This document shows positions 14,112-22,163 of a stretch of 28,133 bases of DNA, piece by piece. This stretch comes from Methylophilales bacterium UBA4017 (GTDB lineage Bacteria > Pseudomonadota > Gammaproteobacteria > Burkholderiales > Methylophilaceae). The notes under the pieces were generated by a model. That model saw only the letters and a program-made list of their open reading frames with translations, was not told the DNA's origin and did no database searches. Each line of letters begins with the position of its first letter. Within the stretch, counting starts at the first letter, position 1. Location of the stretch: positions 46,030 to 74,162 of the forward strand of contig DGAZ01000010.1 in the NCBI GenBank assembly GCA_002384685.1, given 5' to 3'. A program made the position numbers and the translations under genes.

Positions 14112-14489
14112 ATGATTACCAGAATAGCTTCTACCGAATCAGCAGACCAACTCATTGATGAATTAATCAGTCAGCACGGCGAACTCATGTTCCATCAATC
14201 GGGTGGTTGTTGTGATGGAAGTGCGCCCATGTGTTACAACAAAGGTGAGTTCTATCTGGGTCAGGCGGACGTAGAAATCGGTGTGGTCAGAAATACGTCT
14301 TTTTATATGAGTGCGGAGCAATTTGCCTACTGGGAGCATACGCATATCACCTTGGATGCAATCAAAGGTACTGGAGGCCAGTTTTCATTAGAAAGGCCTA
14401 CCGGACTTCGCTTCATTATTCGCTCTCGCCTCTATACTGACGACGAATGGGAATACCTAAAAGATCATCCAGTAAAAAATTGCGGTTAA
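14112..14489 (+). CDS. DUF779 family protein
   Basis: A 125-residue cytoplasmic protein of the DUF779 family, found next to ExaC/AcoD-type aldehyde dehydrogenases in many proteobacteria. The N-terminal third has the family signature FHQSGGCCDGSAPMC (27-41) with His28, Cys33, Cys34 and Cys41, and a pair of His at 76 and 78 (WEHTH), which could bind a metal or form a disulfide; this is inference. There is no signal peptide or membrane segment. The start fits the family N-terminus, but no Shine-Dalgarno is visible because a hairpin occupies that position. It lies 59 bases after the dehydrogenase and is presumably an accessory factor. Molecular function unknown. Confidence 0.9.
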   Translation: MITRIASTESADQLIDELISQHGELMFHQSGGCCDGSAPMCYNKGEFYLGQADVEIGVVRNTSFYMSAEQFAYWEHTHITLDAIKGTGGQFSLERPTGLRFIIRSRLYTDDEWEYLKDHPVKNCG

Positions 14490-14493
14490 TTAG

Positions 14494-14521
14494 TTATGAT
14501 GCGGTTTTATTGGGGTAAAAT
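14494..14521 (+). promoter_or_regulatory. Promoter of the SRP RNA gene
   Basis: TAAAAT (14516-14521) is a five-of-six -10 and TTATGA (14494-14499) a weak -35 at 16-base spacing. The predicted start, seven to eight bases after the -10, coincides with the first base of the SRP RNA terminal helix at 14529. Confidence 0.5.
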
Positions 14522-14528
14522 AATCAGT

Positions 14529-14623
14529 GGCGGGCCTCCTCGCATTGTTATTTAGCCAACCTGGTCAGATGCGGAAGCAAGCAGCCACAACTAATGATAC
14601 AAGTGCCGGGGGTCTGGCTCGCC
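14529..14623 (+). ncRNA. ffs: Signal recognition particle RNA (4.5S, small bacterial type)
   Basis: RNA partner of Ffh in co-translational membrane targeting. The conserved core is unmistakable: GGTCAG, the GGAA tetraloop (14573-14576), GCAAGCAGCC, and then GTGCCGGG. The ends close as GGCGGGCC (14529-14536) with GGCTCGCC (14616-14623), with one G-T wobble. About 95 bases, without an Alu domain. The terminal helix is followed by TTTAT, which may give partial termination. Its position directly before dnaX is conserved in many proteobacteria. Ends are set by pairing and are accurate to a few bases. Confidence 0.93.
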
Positions 14624-14648
14624 TTTATAACTAATTTGAAAATACAAC

Positions 14649-16283
14649 ATGTCATACCAAGTTCTAGCCCGTAAATGGCGCCCAAAATCATTTGACACCC
14701 TCATAGGACAAGAAAGTGCCGTCCAGGCAATCGCTAATGCGCTAGACCAAAATAGACTTCATCATGCCTATCTATTTAATGGTACCCGAGGTATTGGAAA
14801 GACGACGATAGCTAGGATTCTTGCCAAGTCGCTGAACTGTGAAAAAGGCATCTCATCCAAACCATGCCTAACCTGTTCGACCTGCCAAGAGATCGATGTC
14901 GGACGTTATGTGGATCTTATTGAGCTAGATGCTGCTTCTAATACCGGGGTCGATAACATGATCGACTTATTAGAAAATGCGCAATACGCCCCTTCATCCG
15001 GTCGCTTTAAAGTTTATATCATAGACGAAGTGCACATGCTCTCTAAAAGTGCATTCAATGCAATGCTCAAGACACTAGAGGAGCCCCCTGAGCATGTAAA
15101 GTTCATCCTTGCTACGACTGAGCCCCAAAAAGTTCCGATCACCGTATTGTCACGCTGCCTGCAATTTAATTTAAAACAGATGACGAGCGAAAATATCGCC
15201 AATCACTTAAGTGGCATCCTTACGGAAGAAAAAATTGCATCAGATGACAGCGCGATCCGAATTATTGCAAAAGCGGCCAACGGTAGTATGCGGGACGCAC
15301 TATCCATACTTGACCAAGCTATTGCCTACTCTTCCGAGAAAATTAGTGCAGAAAAAGTCACGCAGATGCTGGGCACCATTGAAGATGGCATCCTGTTTGA
15401 CATCATTAGGCATCTTATTGATAAAAATGGAAGGGGTCTGACGGAGATTGCCAGGGGGATGGATGAAAAGAATACGTCGTTTGATGATGCGCTTAACGGA
15501 CTAGCTAAACTCATTCACGAGCTAACGGTTTGTAAAATTATTCCTGGCCAATATGATGATTCAAGTAAAAAAGCATTGTATAACGAATTTTCAGAGAAGC
15601 TCACTGGTGAGACATTACAACTTTTTTACCAGATAAGCATTAATGGAAGAAAAGATCTGCATTTAGCGCCCGATCCTGCTACCGGCTTTAGTATGACCCT
15701 TTTAAGAATGCTGGCCTTTTATCCATCAAGCACTTCAACTCATGACAAAGTGGATCATTCACCAAAACCTGCCATAAAAATACCTGAAAAAAAAAGTCTG
15801 ATTCCTGATGCTACAGAAAAAAACATTGCTGCTAAGGCTATGCTTTCTAATACTCCTGATCAGGATCCAGTCAAGGCCAATCAGACTGTAAGTCGTAATT
15901 TTGATGGGAATTGGTCTTTGTTGGTAAGTCAATTAAAAACCGGGGTGGCAAAAACGCTCGCACAAGAATGCCAATTCTTGTCTTATAAAGACAGCACCTT
16001 CCATCTCTCACTAGACGAGAAGAAAACATACCTTTCTAAAAATGACTTTATACAAAAGCTAGAAGAGCAATTAATTAATCACTTCAATAAGAAACTTAAG
16101 CTAGAAATCACTATTGATAGTGTAAGCACGTCACCCGCTATAGAAAAAAGAACAGAAAAGGCGGCGTTATTGAAGCATGCTGAATCTGCTATCATGCAAG
16201 ATAATTTTGTAAAAGAGTTGATTTCCGACTTTGACGCGGAGATTGTTCCATCAAGTATTGAACCCATTAAAAAGGAAAAATAA
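14649..16283 (+). CDS. dnaX: DNA polymerase III subunit tau/gamma
   Basis: Clamp-loader ATPase. AAA+ domain with Walker A GTRGIGKT (45-52), zinc Cys64, Cys73, Cys76 and Cys79, Walker B IIDEVH (124-129) and the SRC arginine-finger motif (168-170). The collar domain follows (about 230-350). After a polar linker (about 355-410), the C-terminal domain to 544 is the tau-specific part that contacts the polymerase in related proteins. A nine-A run in the linker (15787-15795) could yield a short gamma form of about 383-386 residues by slippage. It is shorter than E. coli tau (643). The start follows SRP RNA by 25 bases, and ybaB begins one base after the stop. Confidence 0.96.
   Translation: MSYQVLARKWRPKSFDTLIGQESAVQAIANALDQNRLHHAYLFNGTRGIGKTTIARILAKSLNCEKGISSKPCLTCSTCQEIDVGRYVDLIELDAASNTGVDNMIDLLENAQYAPSSGRFKVYIIDEVHMLSKSAFNAMLKTLEEPPEHVKFILATTEPQKVPITVLSRCLQFNLKQMTSENIANHLSGILTEEKIASDDSAIRIIAKAANGSMRDALSILDQAIAYSSEKISAEKVTQMLGTIEDGILFDIIRHLIDKNGRGLTEIARGMDEKNTSFDDALNGLAKLIHELTVCKIIPGQYDDSSKKALYNEFSEKLTGETLQLFYQISINGRKDLHLAPDPATGFSMTLLRMLAFYPSSTSTHDKVDHSPKPAIKIPEKKSLIPDATEKNIAAKAMLSNTPDQDPVKANQTVSRNFDGNWSLLVSQLKTGVAKTLAQECQFLSYKDSTFHLSLDEKKTYLSKNDFIQKLEEQLINHFNKKLKLEITIDSVSTSPAIEKRTEKAALLKHAESAIMQDNFVKELISDFDAEIVPSSIEPIKKEK
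15787..15795 (+). promoter_or_regulatory. A9 slippage or frameshift site in dnaX
   Basis: Nine consecutive A at codons 380-382 (GAA AAA AAA), immediately after the AAA+ and collar domains. The in-frame heptamer A AAA AAA permits a -1 ribosomal shift, which reads AAG TCT GAT TCC TGA and stops. A +1 shift reads GTC TGA and also stops. Either direction yields a gamma-like truncated subunit. Thermus dnaX uses transcriptional slippage on an A9 run, and E. coli uses a -1 shift on A AAA AAG. Confidence 0.6.
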
Positions 16284-16284
16284 T

Positions 16285-16593
16285 ATGAGCAAAGGTGGTA
16301 TGGGCAACCTAATGAAACAGGCACAGATGATGCAAGCGAATCTTCAAAAAGCGCAAGCTGAACTGGCATCCATTGATGTGCAAGGTTCTGCTAGTAACGG
16401 ACTGGTAAAGATTGTTATGTCATGCAAGCACGAAGTAAAGAGTGTAGACATTGACCCATCTATACTTGAAGACAAAGAGATGTTGGAGGATATGCTTGTA
16501 GTCGCACTTAAAGATACCTTGCAAAAAATTGAGGTCACCACGTCGTCAAAAATGGGGGGTTTAGTTCCTCCAGGAATGAATCTCCCCTTCTAA
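16285..16593 (+). CDS. ybaB: YbaB/EbfC family nucleoid-associated protein
   Basis: Small DNA-binding protein of 102 residues that forms dimers with a tweezer shape; it sits between dnaX and recR in most proteobacteria. Seen here: MSKGGMGNLMKQAQMMQ, a helical Gln/Ala-rich N-terminus, then a beta-rich middle (NGLVKIVMSCKHEVKSVDI) and a conserved Pro/Gly-rich end. The frame is open upstream to 16231, but the ATG at 16285, one base after the dnaX stop and preceded by AAAGGA, matches the family N-terminus. recR starts one base after this stop, so the three genes are one translationally coupled unit. Confidence 0.95.
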   Translation: MSKGGMGNLMKQAQMMQANLQKAQAELASIDVQGSASNGLVKIVMSCKHEVKSVDIDPSILEDKEMLEDMLVVALKDTLQKIEVTTSSKMGGLVPPGMNLPF

Positions 16594-16594
16594 A

Positions 16595-17191
16595 ATGAAA
16601 GAAAGCGAAGTCCTTCAATCCTTAGTTGATGCATTAAAATGCTTACCAGGAGTTGGCCCTAAGTCAGCCTTACGGCTCGCCTATTATTTACTTCAGCGCA
16701 ATCGAAAAGGGGCTAATATCCTCTCACAGTCGATTTCCAATGCCCTTGAACAACTGGGGCACTGTAAATTATGTAACGACTTTACTGAGCAAGAAGTATG
16801 TAATATTTGCAACTCCCAAAAAAGAGACCTCCATACTATATGTGTTGTGGAGATGCCCTCCGACTTAGTGATGATGGAACAAACACATTCCTACAAAGGA
16901 ATGTACTTTGTGCTTATGGGTAGACTCTCCCCGCTCGATGGAATAGGCCCCAAAGAGATTCATCTGGATAGACTTATTGAGCGGATCAGAAATTCAGAGA
17001 TTAAAGAAATAATCTTAGCCACCAATTTTACTGCTGAGGGTAATGCTACTGCCCAATATATCCAGGAACTTCTGAAGGGCACTGAAATAAAAATGACACG
17101 AATCGCAAGAGGGCTTCCTATGGGCGGAGAAATTGAATACATTGATAGCGGCACCCTAGCCCAGGCTATGGTGGAAAGAAGGCAACTTTAG
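16595..17191 (+). CDS. recR: Recombination mediator RecR
   Basis: Acts with RecO, and RecF, to load RecA on SSB-coated single-strand DNA at gaps. The 198 residues are standard. Domains in order: N-terminal helix-hairpin-helix (LPGVGPKSA, 17-25), zinc finger with Cys57, Cys60, Cys69 and Cys72, the Toprim domain (about 81-175; VVEMPSD, MGRLSPLDGIGP) and a C-terminal Walker-B-like segment. It is the last gene of the ffs-dnaX-ybaB-recR run. Its TAG stop overlaps the TAA stop of convergent gph in the four bases TTAG (17188-17191). Confidence 0.97.
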   Translation: MKESEVLQSLVDALKCLPGVGPKSALRLAYYLLQRNRKGANILSQSISNALEQLGHCKLCNDFTEQEVCNICNSQKRDLHTICVVEMPSDLVMMEQTHSYKGMYFVLMGRLSPLDGIGPKEIHLDRLIERIRNSEIKEIILATNFTAEGNATAQYIQELLKGTEIKMTRIARGLPMGGEIEYIDSGTLAQAMVERRQL

Positions 17192-17829
17192 GTAATAAGA
17201 TTTATAAGGTCATGTGGTTGGTGAATAATCATATTAGCCTTCCAGTTTTCAATCTGGTCTGTTGTTTTTAGGTATCCATAGCAAGCCAAGACAGAGTACA
17301 TCCCAGCTGCATTAGCAGACACGATATCGCGCTCTCCGTCACCAACGTAGATAACTTCATTTGCACTAACGCCTAGAATACGCTTCGCCTCATGAAGTAA
17401 GTCTGGAGCGGGTTTTGGACTGAATCCATCATCACCACAAAGCAACACATCTATCGAATCGAACTTATAATGCTTGAGAATACTTTCAGTTAAAGATCGG
17501 GGTTTATTAGTGACAATACCCCAGCTCATCTCTTTATTAGCGATAAAATCTATTAATTCTTGCACACCATCAAACAAGATAGGGTTATTTAAAATATTTT
17601 CTCGGTAGTGATTAAGAAATTCTTGAGCCAGCGTAGAAAAGCCCTCCTCCTGCTCTTCGAAACGCATATTAAGGAAAGCCCTAACTCCATCTGAGGCAAT
17701 AGCACGACCTTCTTCGAAACTAATAGGCTTCTTGCCATACAAACTATAGATATAGTTTGCTGTGCTAATAAGGTCATGAGCTGTATCAGCAAATGTGCCG
17801 TCAAAATCAAATAAAACTGCCTTATGCAA
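17188..17829 (-). CDS. gph: HAD-IA phosphatase, Gph/MupP-like
   Basis: A 213-residue phosphatase with nucleophile Asp8 and acid Asp10 (FDFDGT), Thr107 (VTNKP), Lys139 (SPKPAPD) and Asp164/Asp168 (VGDGERD). The family name is phosphoglycolate phosphatase, but the location directly after ubiG matches Pseudomonas mupP, an N-acetylmuramate 6-phosphate phosphatase of cell-wall recycling. Sequence alone does not decide between the two. The start must be TTG at 17829: no ATG or GTG precedes the nucleophile motif, and the codon lies two bases after the ubiG stop, implying translational coupling. It is the last gene of the long minus-strand run; its stop overlaps the recR stop. Confidence 0.85.
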   Translation of the reverse strand: MHKAVLFDFDGTFADTAHDLISTANYIYSLYGKKPISFEEGRAIASDGVRAFLNMRFEEQEEGFSTLAQEFLNHYRENILNNPILFDGVQELIDFIANKEMSWGIVTNKPRSLTESILKHYKFDSIDVLLCGDDGFSPKPAPDLLHEAKRILGVSANEVIYVGDGERDIVSANAAGMYSVLACYGYLKTTDQIENWKANMIIHQPHDLINLIT

Positions 17830-17831
17830 AT

Positions 17832-18539
17832 TTAAAATCCAGCCTCGACAAGGTAATTAACAGAACAATCTTTGGTGAGAGAGTATTTTTTTGTCAGTGG
17901 GTTGTAGGTCATCCCAATGATATCGTGAAACTGCAAACTGACCTCAGAGCTCCAGGTGCGTAACTCAGCTGGGGTAATAAATTTCTCATAGGTATGCGTC
18001 CCTTTTGGAAGCAATTTTAATATGTATTCAGCTCCCACTATGGCAAACAAAAAAGACTTAGGATTACGATTTAACGTAGAAAAGAAAATCTTGCCATCGG
18101 GCTTGAGAAGTTGCGAACAAGTCTTAATGATGGAGGATGGATCGGGGACATGCTCTAGCATTTCTAAGCAAGTTATTACGTCAAATTTTTCTTTATTTTT
18201 TTTAAAAAAATCTTCTATATTCATATGTTTATATGAAATATTTAATTTTGATTGTTTGTTATGTAGTTCAGCTATTTTAATGACTTTTTCACCCTGATCG
18301 ATGCCTGTCACCGTCGCCCCCTCTTGCGCCAATGCTTCAGCTAAAATACCTCCACCACAGCCGACATCAAGAACCGATTTACCCTCTAAATTGACTTTAG
18401 ATTTGATGAAATTTATCCTTAATGGATTGATCTCATGCAGAGGTTTAAATTCACTACTTGGGTCCCACCATTTATGGGCCAGCGCATTAAATTTGTTGAC
18501 TTCTGTATGGTCTATATTCTCTTTATTTTTGTTTGCCAT
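17832..18539 (-). CDS. ubiG: Ubiquinone biosynthesis O-methyltransferase UbiG
   Basis: SAM-dependent methyltransferase that performs both O-methylations in ubiquinone synthesis. The 235 residues show the UbiG N-terminal signature EVNKFNALAHKWWDP (13-27), SAM motif I VLDVGCGGG (56-64), an acidic residue at the end of the next strand (TGID), and LEMLEHVPDP as post-motif. The ATG at 18539 lies 28 bases inside the end of the amidohydrolase gene. Ubiquinone indicates aerobic respiration and fits a proteobacterium. Confidence 0.95.
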   Translation of the reverse strand: MANKNKENIDHTEVNKFNALAHKWWDPSSEFKPLHEINPLRINFIKSKVNLEGKSVLDVGCGGGILAEALAQEGATVTGIDQGEKVIKIAELHNKQSKLNISYKHMNIEDFFKKNKEKFDVITCLEMLEHVPDPSSIIKTCSQLLKPDGKIFFSTLNRNPKSFLFAIVGAEYILKLLPKGTHTYEKFITPAELRTWSSEVSLQFHDIIGMTYNPLTKKYSLTKDCSVNYLVEAGF

Positions 18540-19828
18540 ATTTTTGTTCTTTGTAAAATATCTTCTTCATCTAAACAGACAAGCTGCCCCTGCTTTAGTT
18601 TGGTATTTCCATCAATCCATACATATTCAATCGAGGACCGATCGGCACTATACATGAAGCTACTTAACGGCTCATAACATGGCTGAGATTCTATTGTATC
18701 AAGGTTAATTGCAATCATGTCAGCACGCTTTCCTTTACTTATAGAGCCTGTTAGCTCGTCAAGTCCCAAGGCTTTCGCACCGTTGATGGTCGCCATCCTG
18801 ATTAATTCAGCAGGCTTTAAGAATTCACTTCTCATATTAAGGCCCTTGCTGACAAGGCCTAGCGCCCTCATCTCTCTCATCATATCTAATGCATTATTGC
18901 TAGCGGAACTGTCAGTGCCTAACGCCACATTGATACCTCGCTGGAGTAGTTGGTTGATATCTGGAATACCGCTACCTAGTTTCATATTAGATGAGATATT
19001 ACATATAGCAGAAACTCCATTAACCGATAAGAGCTTAGCATCCGCCTCACTTACATGAACGCAGTGAGCTGCCATTAATTTAGGCCCTAATACACCCAAA
19101 TCTTGCATACGCTGTATGGGGGTTATTCCAAATGCTTTTATACTATCCTCAACCTCACTGCGCGTCTCGTGAAGATGCATATGAATGCCTAAGTCCAGTT
19201 GTTCTGCGTAGGTATTGATTAGTTCAAAGGTTTTGTTCGATATGGTGTAGGGCGCATGAGGTGCCAAACATGTAGTGATGAGTTTATGGTCTCTCCATTG
19301 ATCTCTAAAAGCAAAGCCTTTTGTGAGGTAGTCTTCCGGATCATTTGCATAATTGGTAGGGAAATCTAACACGCCAAGGCCTATATTTGCCCTTATACCT
19401 ACCTTACTAACAACCTCTGCCGTAGCCTCTGGGAAAAAATACATATCATTAAAAGTTGTGGTGCCTCCTTTAATCATTTCTGCTATAGCAAGTGTTGAGC
19501 CATCTTTTACGAAATCAAAGCTCACATGTTGATTCTCAGCGGGCCAAATATGATCATTAAGCCAGGTATTCAGAGGTAGGTCATCAGCGTACCCCTTTAA
19601 GAGTGACATAGCGCTGTGGCTATGCGCATTAATGAATCCCGGAAGAATTAGGTGATTGCTTAACTGGTATGCTTCTGAAGCTTCGTATAGCTGAAACACA
19701 TCGCTTGTAGGTACAACATCGTGAATCGCGCCCCCACTTACAACAATAGAGTGATCTTTTAATACCTCATCACCCTCCTCAGCAAGAAAAATCCAGCTAG
19801 GGGAAATAATCTTTTCTACTTTCTCCAT
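18512..19828 (-). CDS. TRZ/ATZ family amidohydrolase, probable methylthioadenosine/S-adenosylhomocysteine deaminase
   Basis: Metal-dependent amidohydrolase of 438 residues. Metal ligands: His69 and His71 (NAHSHS), the HLHE motif (218-221), a further His in AAHCVHVSE, and Asp306 in GTDSSASNNALDM. The C-terminus returns to the composite beta-sandwich (GKRADMIAINLD). The ATZ/TRZ group contains MtaD-like deaminases; the position before ubiG matches the pseudomonad order amidohydrolase-ubiG-mupP, which supports a role in methylthioadenosine or S-adenosylhomocysteine salvage but does not prove it. The start is the ATG at 19828; a TTG three codons upstream is possible. It follows purA by 25 bases and overlaps ubiG by 28. 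Confidence 0.88.
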   Translation of the reverse strand: MEKVEKIISPSWIFLAEEGDEVLKDHSIVVSGGAIHDVVPTSDVFQLYEASEAYQLSNHLILPGFINAHSHSAMSLLKGYADDLPLNTWLNDHIWPAENQHVSFDFVKDGSTLAIAEMIKGGTTTFNDMYFFPEATAEVVSKVGIRANIGLGVLDFPTNYANDPEDYLTKGFAFRDQWRDHKLITTCLAPHAPYTISNKTFELINTYAEQLDLGIHMHLHETRSEVEDSIKAFGITPIQRMQDLGVLGPKLMAAHCVHVSEADAKLLSVNGVSAICNISSNMKLGSGIPDINQLLQRGINVALGTDSSASNNALDMMREMRALGLVSKGLNMRSEFLKPAELIRMATINGAKALGLDELTGSISKGKRADMIAINLDTIESQPCYEPLSSFMYSADRSSIEYVWIDGNTKLKQGQLVCLDEEDILQRTKIWQTKIKRI

Positions 19829-19853
19829 AAGATGCAATTAAAGCTAGTGATAG

Positions 19854-21179
19854 CTATGCTACCTCAAATGGATGGTGGAGCATGATGGTCTCATCTCTCT
19901 CAGGTCCAGTAGAAATAATATGGAGTGGTACCCCACATAGCTCCTCTAACTTCAACAAATAATTTTTTGCATTTTCCGGCAACTGATCCCATTGATTTGT
20001 TCCGAATGTAGTTTCTTTCCAGCCAGGCATCTCAATCAGTATAGGCTTACAATCGTCTACCTGATCTGCACCAAGGGGTAGTAATTCGTATTTTGTTCCA
20101 TTTGAGTCGTATCCAATACAGATATACAGGGTGTCAATTCCGTCCAATACGTCAAGCTTGGTAATACAAAGTCCTGAAAGGCCGTTAATCATTGCTGATC
20201 TTTTAAGCGCTGCTGCATCAAACCAGCCACACCGTCTTTTACGCTGGGTAACGGTTCCAAACTCTTTTCCTTTGTGGGACATTTGAAACCCCGGACTAAG
20301 CTGGTCATCTATATCGAGCTCACTAGGAAAGGGGCCTCCTCCTACTCTGGTTGTATAAGCCTTAGTAATGCCAAGTATGTAATTAAGCATATTAGGTCCC
20401 ACCCCACTACCGGCTGATGCTTGCCCTGCCACACAGTTGGATGAAGTCACATACGGATAGGTACCATGGTCGATATCGAGTAGTGCTCCTTGAGCGCCCT
20501 CAAAAAGTATTCCTTTTCCCGCATCGTTTAGGGCATGCAGCCGTGCCGACACATCAACAATGAATGGCTTGATGAATTCTGCTTGAGAGACAATTTCCAA
20601 CCATTGATCTTCAAAGTTTACCGGATCCGTATCAAAGTACTTGGTAAGAACGAAATTATGGTACTCGAGTAAATCCCTTAATTTATCTTTTAGTGTATCG
20701 AGGTTAAGCAAATCATAGACCTTGATTGCACGTCTCGACACCTTGTCTTCATAGGCTGGTCCTATACCTTTTCCTGTAGTGCCGATCTTTTTATCACTGG
20801 CTCTTTTTGCTTCTCTTGCCTGATCGAGCTTAACGTGACAGTCAAGAATTAAGGGGCATCCAGGACTAACAAATAATCGATTCCTCACTTCTATTCCATC
20901 ATTCTCCAGCATGGCAATTTCTTTTTGCAGGTGCTTGATATCTAGCACCACACCATTACCAATGAAACATTGAATATTATCTCTAATAATTCCTGACGGC
21001 ACTAAGTTGAGTTTAAATTCTTTTTGGTCGTCACCTTGACCAATTACCAAGGTGTGTCCTGCGTTATGCCCACCCTGAAAACGGACCACTGAGTCTGCAT
21101 GATCTGTCAACCAGTCGACAATCTTGCCTTTACCTTCGTCACCCCACTGGGTGCCAATTACCACAACATTTTTTTGCAT
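19854..21179 (-). CDS. purA: Adenylosuccinate synthetase
   Basis: GTP-dependent ligase that converts IMP and aspartate to adenylosuccinate, the first committed step to AMP. The 441 residues include the P-loop GDEGKGK (13-19) with catalytic Asp14, QGGHNAGHT (35-43) with catalytic His42, GTTGKGIGPAYEDK, GGGPFPSEL, and RRCGWFDAAAL. The ATG is 18 bases after the hisZ stop. Pairing with hisZ, another adenylate-linked biosynthetic function, is conserved in betaproteobacteria downstream of hflC. Confidence 0.98.
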   Translation of the reverse strand: MQKNVVVIGTQWGDEGKGKIVDWLTDHADSVVRFQGGHNAGHTLVIGQGDDQKEFKLNLVPSGIIRDNIQCFIGNGVVLDIKHLQKEIAMLENDGIEVRNRLFVSPGCPLILDCHVKLDQAREAKRASDKKIGTTGKGIGPAYEDKVSRRAIKVYDLLNLDTLKDKLRDLLEYHNFVLTKYFDTDPVNFEDQWLEIVSQAEFIKPFIVDVSARLHALNDAGKGILFEGAQGALLDIDHGTYPYVTSSNCVAGQASAGSGVGPNMLNYILGITKAYTTRVGGGPFPSELDIDDQLSPGFQMSHKGKEFGTVTQRKRRCGWFDAAALKRSAMINGLSGLCITKLDVLDGIDTLYICIGYDSNGTKYELLPLGADQVDDCKPILIEMPGWKETTFGTNQWDQLPENAKNYLLKLEELCGVPLHIISTGPERDETIMLHHPFEVA

Positions 21180-21197
21180 TGTATTCTTTTTCTAAGT

Positions 21198-22157
21198 TTA
21201 TAAATGGTTAACCAAATACCTTAAGTCAAGCGAAAAACCGGTAGCTGGACGTTTGAGGCCTAAAGATTCATTCAAGTTGTCGTAGCGGCCACCCTGAGCA
21301 ATGACTGAAGTGAATCCTTCGGCATAAGCTGAAAATACTAGCCCGCTATGATATTGATAGCCCGTGATATCAGAAAAATCAAAAGTCACTTTTGCCCCCG
21401 ATTCATTTGCTTCCAAAACAACATCTTCTAATTTTTTCACAGCATCCACGATAGCTGCATTGTTTGGATCTAATGCCAACAAACCCTTAATCACCGATGA
21501 GTCACCATATAGATTGAATAGTGCGAGCAACTGATCTGCGTACTTATTCTTGCCTAACCGACTGAGTAATGAGCTCGCAGAAGACCTATCTTTAACAATC
21601 ATTGCTTGTAGAAGCTCATCTTTTTCATGAGCATGAAGATCAATGTGTTGGATAATAGACTGAAAAATTGAAAGATCATTGATATCAATAGTTACTGCTT
21701 TAATGCCCAAAAGATGTAATGACTTTATTAGTATGGTTAAGACTTCTAAATCAGCTGATAGCGAGGCACTTCCAAAATACTCTAAGCCTACCTGAAATAA
21801 CTCTCTTGAATGACCTTGTGAAGATTTGGTGCGAAGTACTGGGCCTGCGTAACACAGCTTATTTTCTTTATCAGATCCCTGAATTAAATATGCATCCACT
21901 CGTGATGCTTGGGTAGTTAAGTCCGAGCTTATCCCCATCATGTGCCCAGAAAGCTGATCAACCACTTTATAAGTATCAATATCGAGGTCTTTACCATGGG
22001 CTTTTAATGATTCGTCATACTCTAGAAGTGACGGCATAATGTATTGATAGCCGTGGCTGTCAAACAGGTCGATAAGGTTTCTTCTGAATGTTTCTAGCTT
22101 TTTCGCTTTGCTGGGGAGTAAATCTTCAAGATTGCTTGGGAGTCGCCATTGAGACAT
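21198..22157 (-). CDS. hisZ: ATP phosphoribosyltransferase regulatory subunit HisZ (short)
   Basis: HisRS-like paralogue that binds the short catalytic HisG and provides histidine feedback in the first step of histidine synthesis. The 319 residues hold the class II aminoacyl-tRNA synthetase fold: motif-2-like CYAGPVLRTKSSQGHSREL (102-120), QVGLEYFGS, and motif-3-like GGRYDN (289-294). Tip-off against a true HisRS: no HisRS anticodon domain and the location beside purA. Most betaproteobacterial HisZ proteins are about 380 residues; here the protein ends 25 residues after GGRYDN, and only 18 bases remain before purA, so the C-terminal segment is gone, not frameshifted. Some lactic bacteria also have short forms. 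Confidence 0.9.
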   Translation of the reverse strand: MSQWRLPSNLEDLLPSKAKKLETFRRNLIDLFDSHGYQYIMPSLLEYDESLKAHGKDLDIDTYKVVDQLSGHMMGISSDLTTQASRVDAYLIQGSDKENKLCYAGPVLRTKSSQGHSRELFQVGLEYFGSASLSADLEVLTILIKSLHLLGIKAVTIDINDLSIFQSIIQHIDLHAHEKDELLQAMIVKDRSSASSLLSRLGKNKYADQLLALFNLYGDSSVIKGLLALDPNNAAIVDAVKKLEDVVLEANESGAKVTFDFSDITGYQYHSGLVFSAYAEGFTSVIAQGGRYDNLNESLGLKRPATGFSLDLRYLVNHL

Positions 22158-22163
22158 AACAAA

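Noticed and set aside
16231..16284. An 18-residue upstream extension of ybaB
   Set aside because: It overlaps the end of dnaX; the ATG at 16285 matches the family N-terminus and has AAAGGA upstream.
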